Of a DNA stretch of 64,000 nucleotides, positions 25,185-31,730 are shown piece after piece (within the stretch, counting starts at the first letter, position 1; the number at the start of each line of letters is the position of its first letter). Source of the DNA: a virus; the IMG/VR virus record IMGVR_UViG_3300046532_001046, positions 1 through 64,000 of that record, one strand, 5' to 3'. The notes below the pieces were generated by a model. It saw only the letters and a program-made list of their open reading frames with translations. It was not told the origin of the DNA and searched no databases. The translations under genes were made by a program, and so were the position numbers.

Positions 25185-25922
25185 TTACCTCGCGTCGGGG
25201 TGCATGTTCCATTGCATGTTGCCCGTGTGCTTGTTACGCTTACCCTCAGCCCGCCACTTACCTTCCTTTAGCATCCCAATGTTATCTGGGGTGCTTGTGA
25301 AGGGAATCATGTGACTATCACTCTCGCCTCCACCGGTAGAAGAGGCATCAATCATAAGTTGCTGATGGTTGTCATGCCCTAGAACCTTAGAGGCAGGTAC
25401 TGACAAGCGATCTGGGTCACCGGTTTGCCATGACTCGGGGTAACTTTCACCCGCACGAGCCTTCTTCACTGCACCCTCTGACTGACGGCGCTTTCCTTCA
25501 GCATTTCCCTCCGGGGAGCCCATTCCCAAGTACTCATTGGCCCCTACGTGCCCCTCAAAGTCCTGACCGTACATGGCCTTCTTGGCGAAGGCTTGGTCCT
25601 CTTCCCCCTCAACCATGTCAACCATCTCGTCGCCTCCTACGGTGTAGCCCCCCTTTTCCCACGGGCCTGCTTCAACAGCATCGCGTTCAACCTTCCCGAA
25701 GGCCGACACGCGCTGGCCGTAGTTGGCGCTTTCATCGAAGACTTCGTGGCCTTCAGGTTGGAGTTCACCTGATCCCAGACTGGCGAGTATGCGAGCGTCG
25801 ACCTCCTGCTCCCTCCACAGGGACCCCCGTGGGTAGGCCCCATTCGTTACACCATGTGGGTCGTCGGGACGGTGACCGTCCTTGGAGGCAGCGTGCTTGT
25901 CGTGGTGGTGCATTCGGCCCAT
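25185..25922 (-). CDS. Hydrophilic hypothetical protein (245 aa)
   Basis: Begins MGRMHHHDKHAASKDGHRPD (His-rich, could bind metal). Very charged, with few hydrophobic stretches (VLGHDNHQQLMIDASSTGGG, SHMIPFTSTPDNIGMLKEGK). Overlaps the 65-aa gene upstream by one base. No family recognised. Confidence 0.65.
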   Translation of the reverse strand: MGRMHHHDKHAASKDGHRPDDPHGVTNGAYPRGSLWREQEVDARILASLGSGELQPEGHEVFDESANYGQRVSAFGKVERDAVEAGPWEKGGYTVGGDEMVDMVEGEEDQAFAKKAMYGQDFEGHVGANEYLGMGSPEGNAEGKRRQSEGAVKKARAGESYPESWQTGDPDRLSVPASKVLGHDNHQQLMIDASSTGGGESDSHMIPFTSTPDNIGMLKEGKWRAEGKRNKHTGNMQWNMHPDAR

Positions 25923-26119
25923 TACTCTGAACCCTCCATGAGATCGGTCATAACTGATTCCTGTTCTGCGTCAGATGCCCCTGAGTCCTCGGCCCATGCC
26001 ATCGCACCGGGATCTCCCCAGACGTTGAGGTTGCCTAGATGGGGCTGTGGGACAGATCGGTGCGGACGATCCTGCTGGGCCTGATGTGCCCTTGCATAAC
26101 TATCTGTTGGCTGTGGCAT
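25922..26119 (-). CDS. Small hypothetical protein (65 aa)
   Basis: MPQPTDSYARAHQAQQDRPH with an acidic C-terminus (AEQESVMTDLMEGSE). No Shine-Dalgarno; an extended -10 (TGG-TAAACT) ends six bases before the ATG, so this is probably the leaderless first gene of a four- or five-gene operon ending at 22114. Confidence 0.65.
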   Translation of the reverse strand: MPQPTDSYARAHQAQQDRPHRSVPQPHLGNLNVWGDPGAMAWAEDSGASDAEQESVMTDLMEGSE

Positions 26120-26125
26120 GTCTCA

Positions 26126-26134
26126 AGTTTACCA
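26126..26134 (-). promoter_or_regulatory. Extended -10 promoter, leaderless
   Basis: TGG-TAAACT (hexamer 26126-26131), TGAGAC, then the ATG at 26119. The nine bases are identical to the plus-strand site at 30814-30822. Confidence 0.65.
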
Positions 26135-26153
26135 TCTTTACACAATAGAGATA

Positions 26154-26558
26154 CTAGACACCCTCTGGGTGTAGGTCCACATCATCATCCGTGAAATCTC
26201 TACTATGCTCATCCCACGGGGTCAAGTCACTCTGGGGCACCCTGCCACTGACAGTTAACTTGTCGGCTCGTACATCTGTGCCGTACCATTCCCCATGTGG
26301 ATCGTTCTCTAGTTTGGTACCGGTGTGTTCCACGCTATACACCAGTGGTTCTGGGTTAACCGGAAACCCGGAGTTCTCTGATGCTACTTTGGCATAAAAT
26401 TGGGCAGCGTTGAGGTTCCGGGTGGCGAAGACACTCCCCCCGTATTCCCCGACGACCCCCTGATCATAGTTTCGTAGAGGTGCGGCCTCGTAGGTGAGGT
26501 CCTCGCCCTCCTTGAGAGGCCAAGCAGTACCGTGGTAGAGGGGGTCTGAACTACTCAT
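26154..26558 (-). CDS. Arr-like mono-ADP-ribosyltransferase
   Basis: 134 aa. The order of motifs follows rifampin ADP-ribosyltransferase (Arr): LYHGTAWPLKEGE (Arr has FYHGT..LK.GD), a short loop with NYDQG, then SVFATRNLNAAQFYAKVASE (Arr: VYFT..LDAA..GAELA). VYSVEHTGTKLENDPHG (Arr: Y.VEPTG..EDDPN) and VSGRVPQSDLTPW follow. His9 in YHGT is the expected NAD-binding residue. It probably transfers ADP-ribose from NAD to a host protein or to RNA; the target is unknown. It starts MSSSD like its neighbours and overlaps the next gene by 4 bases. Confidence 0.7.
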   Translation of the reverse strand: MSSSDPLYHGTAWPLKEGEDLTYEAAPLRNYDQGVVGEYGGSVFATRNLNAAQFYAKVASENSGFPVNPEPLVYSVEHTGTKLENDPHGEWYGTDVRADKLTVSGRVPQSDLTPWDEHSRDFTDDDVDLHPEGV

Positions 26559-27298
26559 CGTCCCTGAGACCTCAAGAACTCAACTGAGGCCGGTTGGCTC
26601 ATACCCCTGTTGTACTCTGTATCTGGATTCGTGGGGTATGAGGTCCATGTCACATCTTCCCCGGTGTCCGGGTCCGGCTTTATCTCAACTTCTGGCTCTG
26701 GTTGTTCTGCCCTGTGTGCTATTTCCATGTTCCGCATGGCACCCAAGGCTTCCATAGCAGGACCGAACTGGTGGTTACCCAGATGGATGGCTGATTGGTT
26801 CGCTAACTGCTGTACTGGGGTGTACACGGGCAGTTTTGCGTGGGCTTTAGAGTAACCTTCCCCCCATTCACGCTGTTCCTCAGAAGGAGGGTTGAGCCAT
26901 TCAGAGTCGCTACTGGCTTGATCTAGGTGCCTTACTGCCTGAGCCGTCTTGCTTGAGTAGGGCGTCCACACATCCCATGCCCCCGTAGGAGGTGAAGGGG
27001 CGGCTGTCATTCGGTGGTATACATCTCCGACGTTCTCCAACGCCGAGCCGTAGTCCCTGTTGATCCAGTTATCGTTTCCCAGTTTCTCACCGTGCCGTTG
27101 CTGCCCCGAGAGGGCATAGGCTTCAGGACGGCTCCGCTGCATGGCCCCAGCGTGCCCCATAACGGTGGTGAACTGGTCTGAGGTCATTGAGGACACTTCC
27201 TCGGAGGAGAAGGTGCCTCCCGACCGATGCCTATCCCGAACATCGTCCTCAAACTGGCCCTCAGTACCGGCCTTGACGTATTCATCTGAACTACTCAT
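26555..27298 (-). CDS. Hypothetical protein with MSSSD start and xEGTEGQF motif
   Basis: 247 aa, beginning MSSSDEYVKAGTEGQFEDDV. Helical middle (FTTVMGHAGAMQRSRPEAYA, TPVQQLANQSAIHLGNHQFG, PAMEALGAMRNMEIAHRAE). The YVKAGTEGQF segment belongs to the EEGTHG-type motif seen in three more genes. ATG overlaps the upstream TGA (ATGA). Function unknown; probably packaged or virion-associated by company. Confidence 0.7.
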   Translation of the reverse strand: MSSSDEYVKAGTEGQFEDDVRDRHRSGGTFSSEEVSSMTSDQFTTVMGHAGAMQRSRPEAYALSGQQRHGEKLGNDNWINRDYGSALENVGDVYHRMTAAPSPPTGAWDVWTPYSSKTAQAVRHLDQASSDSEWLNPPSEEQREWGEGYSKAHAKLPVYTPVQQLANQSAIHLGNHQFGPAMEALGAMRNMEIAHRAEQPEPEVEIKPDPDTGEDVTWTSYPTNPDTEYNRGMSQPASVEFLRSQGR

Positions 27299-27750
27299 CT
27301 AGCCCACGGTCCATAGTTGTGCTCTACCGGTATTTCCATATCGGGGTCGATGCTGTAGGCGGCTGCCACCCGGTGGTGCCCCTGAAGCAGAGTGTTAGGG
27401 TCCTGTAGCGTGACCGGGGTGGTGATACCCTCACTAGAGATGCTTTCGTAGAGAGACTCTTCGTTGTTCTGGTACCACGGGTGCTGTGGGTCGGCTTCCC
27501 CCAGTTCAGGACGCCACCCCTCTGGGTCAAGGGTTTCGTTCAACTTCCTATCTTTCAACTGCTGCATACCCTCCATGCGCCAGTCCTCATCGTTAGCATC
27601 CTCCCAAGTACTGGAGAAATCGTTGTACTCTTTCCCTCCATCGACCTCCATGTAGTCCATCGCCTCATTGATATTGAACTTGTCCATGAGTTCCCGCGCT
27701 GGCATGAACATCTGAAGTTGCTGCGGATTGAGACGGTCTGAACTACTCAT
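27295..27750 (-). CDS. ParB/sulfiredoxin-fold protein with NPQQL tag, member 1
   Basis: 151 aa from the ATG at 27750, inside the ATGAGTAG junction with the upstream gene; a GTG six codons earlier is possible. Residues 7-21 are the tag LNPQQLQMFMPAREL. The C-terminal part (LYESISSEGITTPVTLQDPN, then LLQGHHRVAAA with GHHR at 124-127, and DMEIPVEH) is a ParB-fold core. Its GxxR motif binds nucleotide, or DNA in nuclease members. The family includes CTP switches and DNases; which applies here is unknown. Related to 27743..28423 and to 30394..30807 on the other strand. Confidence 0.75.
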   Translation of the reverse strand: MSSSDRLNPQQLQMFMPARELMDKFNINEAMDYMEVDGGKEYNDFSSTWEDANDEDWRMEGMQQLKDRKLNETLDPEGWRPELGEADPQHPWYQNNEESLYESISSEGITTPVTLQDPNTLLQGHHRVAAAYSIDPDMEIPVEHNYGPWAR

Positions 27751-28423
27751 TAGGGAAGTGATCTTCACGATCTACGAGGAACTTCCTAGTCTCGCCGTCG
27801 GACATGCCATGCTCTTGTTTTACCCAGTTGTCGGCCCCTCGGTCGTAGTGATGCTGATGCCAAAGGTTGGTGTCATCCTCTCGCTGTACTTTGTAGGGAC
27901 CACCGGGTATTTCACTCAGGGACCAGCGTAAGCCCCCTTCCAAGGGGTCTTCCTCCGGCTCTGGCGGTGGTGGGTCGTTTGGCCTGCCTAACCTGTCGTG
28001 TTCCCAATGTACGTTACGTTCCCACTGAACAGGTACTTCCATCTTGGGGTCAACACCGGCAGCCGCAGCAATGCGGTGCATACCATCACGTACTAGCGCC
28101 TGTGGATTAACACCTTTACGCATACGTATAATGCCCTCGTCGTGCTGCTCCTTTAGATCCGCTTGGCCCACCAGTCTGATGGGCTTCTGTATCTGAGCCC
28201 CGGAACTAAGGCTGTTCCAGATGCCCCCTCCGTGTGGCTGTTCCCCCGTGTCAGTCGCATACGGTTGCTTGGATTCCTCCAACTTGCGTGTTTGTACATC
28301 TTTAGTAGATTCTCCCTCAAAGTGCTCAAAGGCATGAACACCGTACTGCTTAGGGTCCATGAGTTCACCAGCGGGAATAAACATACGCAACTGCTGCGGA
28401 TTGAGGCGGTCTGAACTACTCAT
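27743..28423 (-). CDS. ParB/sulfiredoxin-fold protein with NPQQL tag, member 2
   Basis: 226 aa. Start taken at the ATG (28423) that overlaps the upstream TGA, giving MSSSDRLNPQQLRMFIPAGE, the same opening as member 1. QTRKLEESKQ is a second shared element. The ParB core reads IIRMRKGVNPQALVRDGMHR (DGMHR at 113-117) then MEVPVQW. A proline-rich linker (DPPPPEPEEDPLEGG) leads to a C-terminal region with YKVQREDDTNLWHQHHY, absent from the others, probably an added domain. Virion-type company; molecular role unknown. Confidence 0.75.
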   Translation of the reverse strand: MSSSDRLNPQQLRMFIPAGELMDPKQYGVHAFEHFEGESTKDVQTRKLEESKQPYATDTGEQPHGGGIWNSLSSGAQIQKPIRLVGQADLKEQHDEGIIRMRKGVNPQALVRDGMHRIAAAAGVDPKMEVPVQWERNVHWEHDRLGRPNDPPPPEPEEDPLEGGLRWSLSEIPGGPYKVQREDDTNLWHQHHYDRGADNWVKQEHGMSDGETRKFLVDREDHFPNE

Positions 28424-29163
28424 AGCAGTTCCAGTTGCTTGGACGTGTCTTTGGCCGGTTCTGGCTGTGGGGGCAGTTCTCCCCGCCTCGTGGCCCAATC
28501 AGCGACGTTTCGGGGCTTGTTTTCGGGGTGTTCGCCGCTTGGGCCGTGAATCATGGTCGCATTTGCCAAACGGGTCTCGGCTGCGAGCGCCGGAAGGGCG
28601 TCATCGGTGAACATTCGGGAGTGGGACTCGTAGGAAGCCTCCTCGCCGTGCCTTGAGAAGGACCTACCGGTCGACAAATGACCGAAAGAGTCGTGAACGG
28701 CCCTAAACTCGTCATTTTCCTCGTCCGACCAGAGGGCATGGCCCCCCGTGGAGGCTGTTGAGAGCACCTTTAGGCGTCGATTGTCCTCAACGTCCCTAGC
28801 AGCGGCTCCGGGGTCGTCGGGGTATGGGTCCTTGTCAGTGACCTCAACAGACACTCCGAGTCCCCCGGACTCCGTAGGGCCGGTTAAATGCTGATACTGC
28901 TGCTGAACCTGAGTCCTCAGGGAGCCATAACTCTTGAGAGTTTCTGGCGAGGGGTCCTCATGGTCCCGATGACGGTGCTCGGTGAAGGTTGCTAAGTGTG
29001 AACTGTCAGCAGTAATGTTGGAGAACTGATCAGACGTGTGGTGTTTACCCATCTTCTCGGCCCAGCGCCCAGCGGCGTCAGCAAGGAGCCCCACAGGCTT
29101 GAAGGTACGCAGGGTACCGCCACCGTGACCAAAGTCTAAGGGCAGTTCCTGCTGTTCTTCCAC
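28420..29163 (-). CDS. Conserved phage protein with HDxFGH / RHGEEA motif
   Basis: 247 aa from a GTG start. N-terminus EEQQELPLDFGHGGG. The core FRAVHDSFGHLSTGRSFSRH, then GEEASYESHSRMFTDDALPA and LAAETRLANATMIHG, has regularly spaced His and Glu residues (HD..GH, RHGEE, SH) that could bind metal. I recall similar tracts in other actinophage proteins but cannot name the family. A leaderless extended -10 sits six bases before the GTG. It is the first gene of the operon that continues through the ParB-fold genes and the Arr-like gene. Confidence 0.65.
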   Translation of the reverse strand: MEEQQELPLDFGHGGGTLRTFKPVGLLADAAGRWAEKMGKHHTSDQFSNITADSSHLATFTEHRHRDHEDPSPETLKSYGSLRTQVQQQYQHLTGPTESGGLGVSVEVTDKDPYPDDPGAAARDVEDNRRLKVLSTASTGGHALWSDEENDEFRAVHDSFGHLSTGRSFSRHGEEASYESHSRMFTDDALPALAAETRLANATMIHGPSGEHPENKPRNVADWATRRGELPPQPEPAKDTSKQLELL

Positions 29164-29169
29164 AGTACA

Positions 29170-29178
29170 AGAATACCA
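29170..29178 (-). promoter_or_regulatory. Extended -10 promoter, leaderless
   Basis: TGG-TATTCT (hexamer 29170-29175), TGTACT, then GTG at 29163. Would drive the operon of tagged ParB-fold and Arr-like genes. Confidence 0.6.
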
Positions 29179-29192
29179 GAATAAAGAGACAT

Positions 29193-29345
29193 CTAGAAGC
29201 GTTGTCTTCTTCCTCTGACGCCGGTACCCATGTACGCCTTCATCAGTTCCCGCTCCAACTCATCGGTCATAGCCTGATTAGGGTAGTAGTGGCCCCTCGG
29301 CGGACGATTCCATCGTTGCTTTAACAAGTTTGCTATTTTCTTCAT
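29193..29345 (-). CDS. Small basic hypothetical protein (50 aa)
   Basis: MKKIANLLKQRWNRPPRGHY, then MTDELERELMKAYMG and a basic end VRGRRQRF. AAAGGC lies six bases before the ATG. The charge pattern would suit nucleic-acid or membrane binding. No family recognised. Confidence 0.65.
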   Translation of the reverse strand: MKKIANLLKQRWNRPPRGHYYPNQAMTDELERELMKAYMGTGVRGRRQRF

Positions 29346-29391
29346 TTCGCCTTTCAAGGCTGGTTTGGCATTAAGAATCTATCGTACTGTC

Positions 29392-29419
29392 TTGACAGGG
29401 AGATGCGGTGTGGTACGCT
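29392..29419 (+). promoter_or_regulatory. Plus-strand promoter with TTGACA and TACGCT
   Basis: Perfect -35 TTGACA (29392-29397), 16-bp spacer ending TGG, then TACGCT (29414-29419), seven bases before the ATG at 29427. Points to a leaderless mRNA. Confidence 0.6.
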
Positions 29420-29426
29420 TGGTCAT

Positions 29427-29576
29427 ATGACCGATACACATGCACCGGAACTCATTGCAGAGATTGAGACCTTCTTGGCAATCACCGCCAAACGTGAGAT
29501 ATTCACGTCTGCCGAGATTCAGGACCTACTACTGGATCTTCGTGGTCTCCTAAGCGAGCGGGTCGTCACTCTCTGA
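29427..29576 (+). CDS. Small plus-strand hypothetical protein (49 aa)
   Basis: MTDTHAPELIAEIETFLAIT, AKREIFTSAEIQDLLLDLRG, LLSERVVTL. Helical and leucine-rich, like a small dimerising or regulatory protein. One of only three plus-strand genes. It has its own promoter, no Shine-Dalgarno, and its end overlaps antisense with the last 27 bases of 29550..30059. Confidence 0.65.
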   Translation: MTDTHAPELIAEIETFLAITAKREIFTSAEIQDLLLDLRGLLSERVVTL

Positions 29577-30059
29577 GGCGGGAGAGGCCAATCCGGCCCC
29601 TCCTTTGCCCTTCAGTTCACTATTTTGTGAACCAGCCCCCCACTTTTCCTTACCCTTAGCAATCGCCTGCCCGACCAACTCTTTACCCTTTTCCTTAACA
29701 GCCGCTTCCCCAGCCTTGACTAGGGGTCCTGTCTTCGGATTCGACCGTGCCGCCATGTACCCCTTAGCGGCTGCTTTACCGACTGTTCCAACGGCCAACG
29801 CTAGGCCGTGCGTGCCTTCTTCTTCGTAGGTGTCATTCTGGGGGTCTACTAGGTCCCCCAAGTCGTTTGCTTCCATATCTTCGATGGCACTGGGCACGAA
29901 GGTGGAAGCCTCGTCAAACGAGATCCCCTCGTCGCGTGCCACGTCAGAGATTACTTCCCGCTGCCCGTGGAACAAGTTGTGCATCACGTCGAAGTCCAGA
30001 TTGAACCCAGAGGTGTGCCCAGCGTTCTGGTGACCGTCGTCAAACGACTTACGTGACAT
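29550..30059 (-). CDS. Hydrophilic virion-type protein with DLGDLVDPQND / EEGTHG motif
   Basis: 169 aa, MSRKSFDDGHQNAGHTSGFN. The tract DLGDLVDPQNDTYEEEGTHG is identical to one in 52802..53167, 23 kb away. After it comes an Ala/Gly/Lys helix (VGTVGKAAAKGYMAARSN, KEKGKELVGQAIAKGKEKWG). Upstream neighbour 30059..30358 overlaps by one base. The conserved acidic tract in otherwise unrelated proteins looks like a docking or processing signal. Confidence 0.7.
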   Translation of the reverse strand: MSRKSFDDGHQNAGHTSGFNLDFDVMHNLFHGQREVISDVARDEGISFDEASTFVPSAIEDMEANDLGDLVDPQNDTYEEEGTHGLALAVGTVGKAAAKGYMAARSNPKTGPLVKAGEAAVKEKGKELVGQAIAKGKEKWGAGSQNSELKGKGGAGLASPASESDDPLA

Positions 30060-30358
30060 TAGTTAGTCCAACTCTGGTGGCCTGCATCGAAGTGTGAGCC
30101 ACGTCCCTGCTGTTCACCACGGTAATACTTCTGTGGCTCGGCCACAGGGTTGTTTGGATTGACGTACTTAGCGGGACTGTCAGGGTGTCCGGGGGACGTA
30201 CCACAGGTTGGGCAGGAGTCATCCTTGTTAGGGGTGTCGGTGGGGCCTTCTGAGCCCTGTCCCGGTATATCCCCTATCCAACCCTTGCTAGGCTTGGTCT
30301 TGCCGGGGTAGTCACCGGGCACGCCACCGTCGGGGGTTGGCTGGGTGTTGAACTCCAT
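30059..30358 (-). CDS. Small hydrophilic protein with CxxCG and HFDAGH motifs
   Basis: 99 aa, Pro/Gly-rich (PTPDGGVPGDYPGKTKPSKG). One CPTCG knuckle, then AKYVNPNNPVAEPQKYYRGE. That resembles the N-terminus of 49738..50469 (ARYVNPENVAAQGQSFYTG). Ends SHFDAGHQSWTN; 31260..31730 ends GHFDAGHT. Leaderless extended -10 six bases before the ATG, arranged divergently with the plus-strand gene 30394. Confidence 0.65.
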   Translation of the reverse strand: MEFNTQPTPDGGVPGDYPGKTKPSKGWIGDIPGQGSEGPTDTPNKDDSCPTCGTSPGHPDSPAKYVNPNNPVAEPQKYYRGEQQGRGSHFDAGHQSWTN

Positions 30359-30364
30359 ACGTAT

Positions 30365-30373
30365 ATGATACCA
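30365..30373 (-). promoter_or_regulatory. Extended -10 promoter, leaderless (divergent pair, minus)
   Basis: TGG-TATCAT (hexamer 30365-30370), ATACGT, ATG at 30358. Lies back to back with the plus promoter at 30382. Confidence 0.6.
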
Positions 30374-30381
30374 GATTACTG

Positions 30382-30387
30382 TACAAT
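30382..30387 (+). promoter_or_regulatory. -10 hexamer TACAAT, leaderless (divergent pair, plus)
   Basis: TACAAT directly preceded by TG, six bases before the ATG at 30394. The 35 bases between the two start codons hold both promoters. Confidence 0.55.
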
Positions 30388-30393
30388 AGGGGT

Positions 30394-30807
30394 ATGACTG
30401 CTTCAGATCATGTACACCCGCAGCAGTTGCGAATGTTCATCCCCGCCAAGGAACTCCATACTACTGAGATGGTAGCCTTAACGGAAATGCAATGGGTAGA
30501 CGAGAACGCTGGAGAGCACAAAGACTGGCAGGAGGCGTTCGTTAACGCTAAGTTTTCACGTCAAGAGGGACCAGAGCAGGTGTGGGACCGTAAGTTGACC
30601 GAATCCAAGCGTAGTGAGCCCTTAGACATCAGCCGCCACGCACAGATTTCCCGGCACGGCATCCTGCGCCCTGTTGTTCTAACTGAAGGTGGAACCAAGA
30701 TCAGGGACGGGCACCACCGTGTCGCCATCGCCAATGACCTAAATCCCGACACAGAAGTACCTGTAGAGTACAAAGAGCGGTCGGAAGCACATGACTTTGT
30801 GGGCTAG
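30394..30807 (+). CDS. ParB/sulfiredoxin-fold protein with NPQQL-type tag, member 3 (plus strand)
   Basis: 137 aa, MTASDHVHPQQLRMFIPAKE, so it carries the tag of members 1 and 2 despite facing the other way. VWDRKLTESKRSE parallels QTRKLEESKQ of member 2. ParB core: ISRHGILRPVVLTEGGTKIR, then DGHHRVAIANDL with GHHR at 106-109, and TEVPVEYKER. It is the most compact member: tag plus core only. It is transcribed alone from a leaderless promoter, so expression probably differs from members 1 and 2. Confidence 0.75.
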   Translation: MTASDHVHPQQLRMFIPAKELHTTEMVALTEMQWVDENAGEHKDWQEAFVNAKFSRQEGPEQVWDRKLTESKRSEPLDISRHAQISRHGILRPVVLTEGGTKIRDGHHRVAIANDLNPDTEVPVEYKERSEAHDFVG

Positions 30808-30813
30808 CCTCCA

Positions 30814-30822
30814 TGGTAAACT
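30814..30822 (+). promoter_or_regulatory. Extended -10 promoter, leaderless
   Basis: TGG-TAAACT, GTTGAC, then ATG at 30829. Starts seven bases after the stop of the ParB-fold gene. Confidence 0.65.
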
Positions 30823-30828
30823 GTTGAC

Positions 30829-31191
30829 ATGCCTCATCGCCTAGGAGACCAGTGGAATAGGGTACAGGCTATGACGCCTTACCAGAAGGGGACGCTTGGT
30901 CAGGTTGGTGCCAAGCCGGGTCTAGCCCGTAAGGTACTTGGTACCCCGTCTGCTCGTCAGGCTGCTGCCAATAGGGATTATCAGGTCGCTGACGACACTC
31001 TGAGTGTGCTTGACGACGCTATTGGGGGGACACCTTTGGGAAAGACCGTGGGGTGGGCTAAACCCAGAGTCGAACGTGGACCAAGGTTGCGGGACACAGC
31101 ATCTAGTCTCTGGTTCAGGGACGAGAAGCGCCTTAAAGAAGGCAAGCCTGCTGCTCCTAGGACCAACGAACAGCCACAGGGCACCCCCTGA
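30829..31191 (+). CDS. Basic hypothetical protein, plus strand (120 aa)
   Basis: MPHRLGDQWNRVQAMTPYQK, GTLGQVGAKPGLARKVLGTP, SARQAAANRDYQVADDTLSV. Basic overall, small hydrophobic helix in the middle and a Lys/Pro-rich tail (LKEGKPAAPRTNEQPQGTP). No family recognised. It has its own leaderless promoter and ends facing 31260..31730 across a palindrome. Confidence 0.65.
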   Translation: MPHRLGDQWNRVQAMTPYQKGTLGQVGAKPGLARKVLGTPSARQAAANRDYQVADDTLSVLDDAIGGTPLGKTVGWAKPRVERGPRLRDTASSLWFRDEKRLKEGKPAAPRTNEQPQGTP

Positions 31192-31210
31192 GCCGTTTTT
31201 CGCCCTCTAT

Positions 31211-31226
31211 CCGCTAGACCTAGCGG
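31211..31226. terminator. Possible bidirectional terminator hairpin
   Basis: Perfect inverted repeat CCGCTAG-AC-CTAGCGG in the 68-bp gap between convergent genes. No long T-run follows on either strand (TTTTT occurs 12 bases before it on plus), so intrinsic termination is uncertain. Confidence 0.4.
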
Positions 31227-31259
31227 GCCTCAGTGTGGAGAGACACCGAGTCCATCCGG

Positions 31260-31730
31260 TCAGGTGTGACCCGCATCGAAGTGTCCACGAGAGCCATTTG
31301 CCCGCTCCTGCTTCGACCGTTCCTGATCCCGTGCGTCCATCCCCATGCGAATCAGGCCCCATTTCTGGTCGTTTTCGCCCCACTGCCCTTCCGTGCCCTC
31401 TTCGACGTAATCTAACGTACCGTCGGGGTCCTCCGGGTCGGAATCCTCGCCTTGGGGCTTCCGGTTGGCGTAAGCCGCAGCCGGGTGTGTGTCACTGTGC
31501 ATGGCCCAGTGGTTGAACTGCCCGTGGGTGCCCTCTTCGACGTAGTCATCGCGGGATTTCATCGGTAGTACGGGTCGCTCCTGCTGTGGAGCGGCTGGCT
31601 TCTCTGAGAATAGTGCCGCCAACCCCTGCCCGAGGCCGTCAAACGCACCTGTGATCTGCTTGCCGGTTTCCGTCTGCTCGCCGGGGCTCTTGGGTGTTAG
31701 CGATTTCGTTGGGGGTCGTTGCTTTGGCAT
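31260..31730 (-). CDS. Hydrophilic virion-type protein with two EEGTxGQ repeats
   Basis: 156 aa, MPKQRPPTKSLTPKSPGEQT. Contains DDYVEEGTHGQFNHWAM and later DYVEEGTEGQWGENDQKWG, two copies of the motif shared with 26555..27298, 29550..30059 and 52802..53167. Ends GSRGHFDAGHT. Mostly disordered in appearance. Leaderless extended -10 (TGG-TATTAT) six bases before the ATG. The repeats suggest binding to a repetitive virion lattice, which is inference. Confidence 0.7.
   Translation of the reverse strand: MPKQRPPTKSLTPKSPGEQTETGKQITGAFDGLGQGLAALFSEKPAAPQQERPVLPMKSRDDYVEEGTHGQFNHWAMHSDTHPAAAYANRKPQGEDSDPEDPDGTLDYVEEGTEGQWGENDQKWGLIRMGMDARDQERSKQERANGSRGHFDAGHT

Noticed and set aside
27295-30807. 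Chromosome-type ParABS partition system
   Set aside because: ParB-fold proteins and a palindrome array are present, but no ParA ATPase is seen, the proteins lack the ParB helix-turn-helix domain, and the repeat is not the canonical parS sequence.
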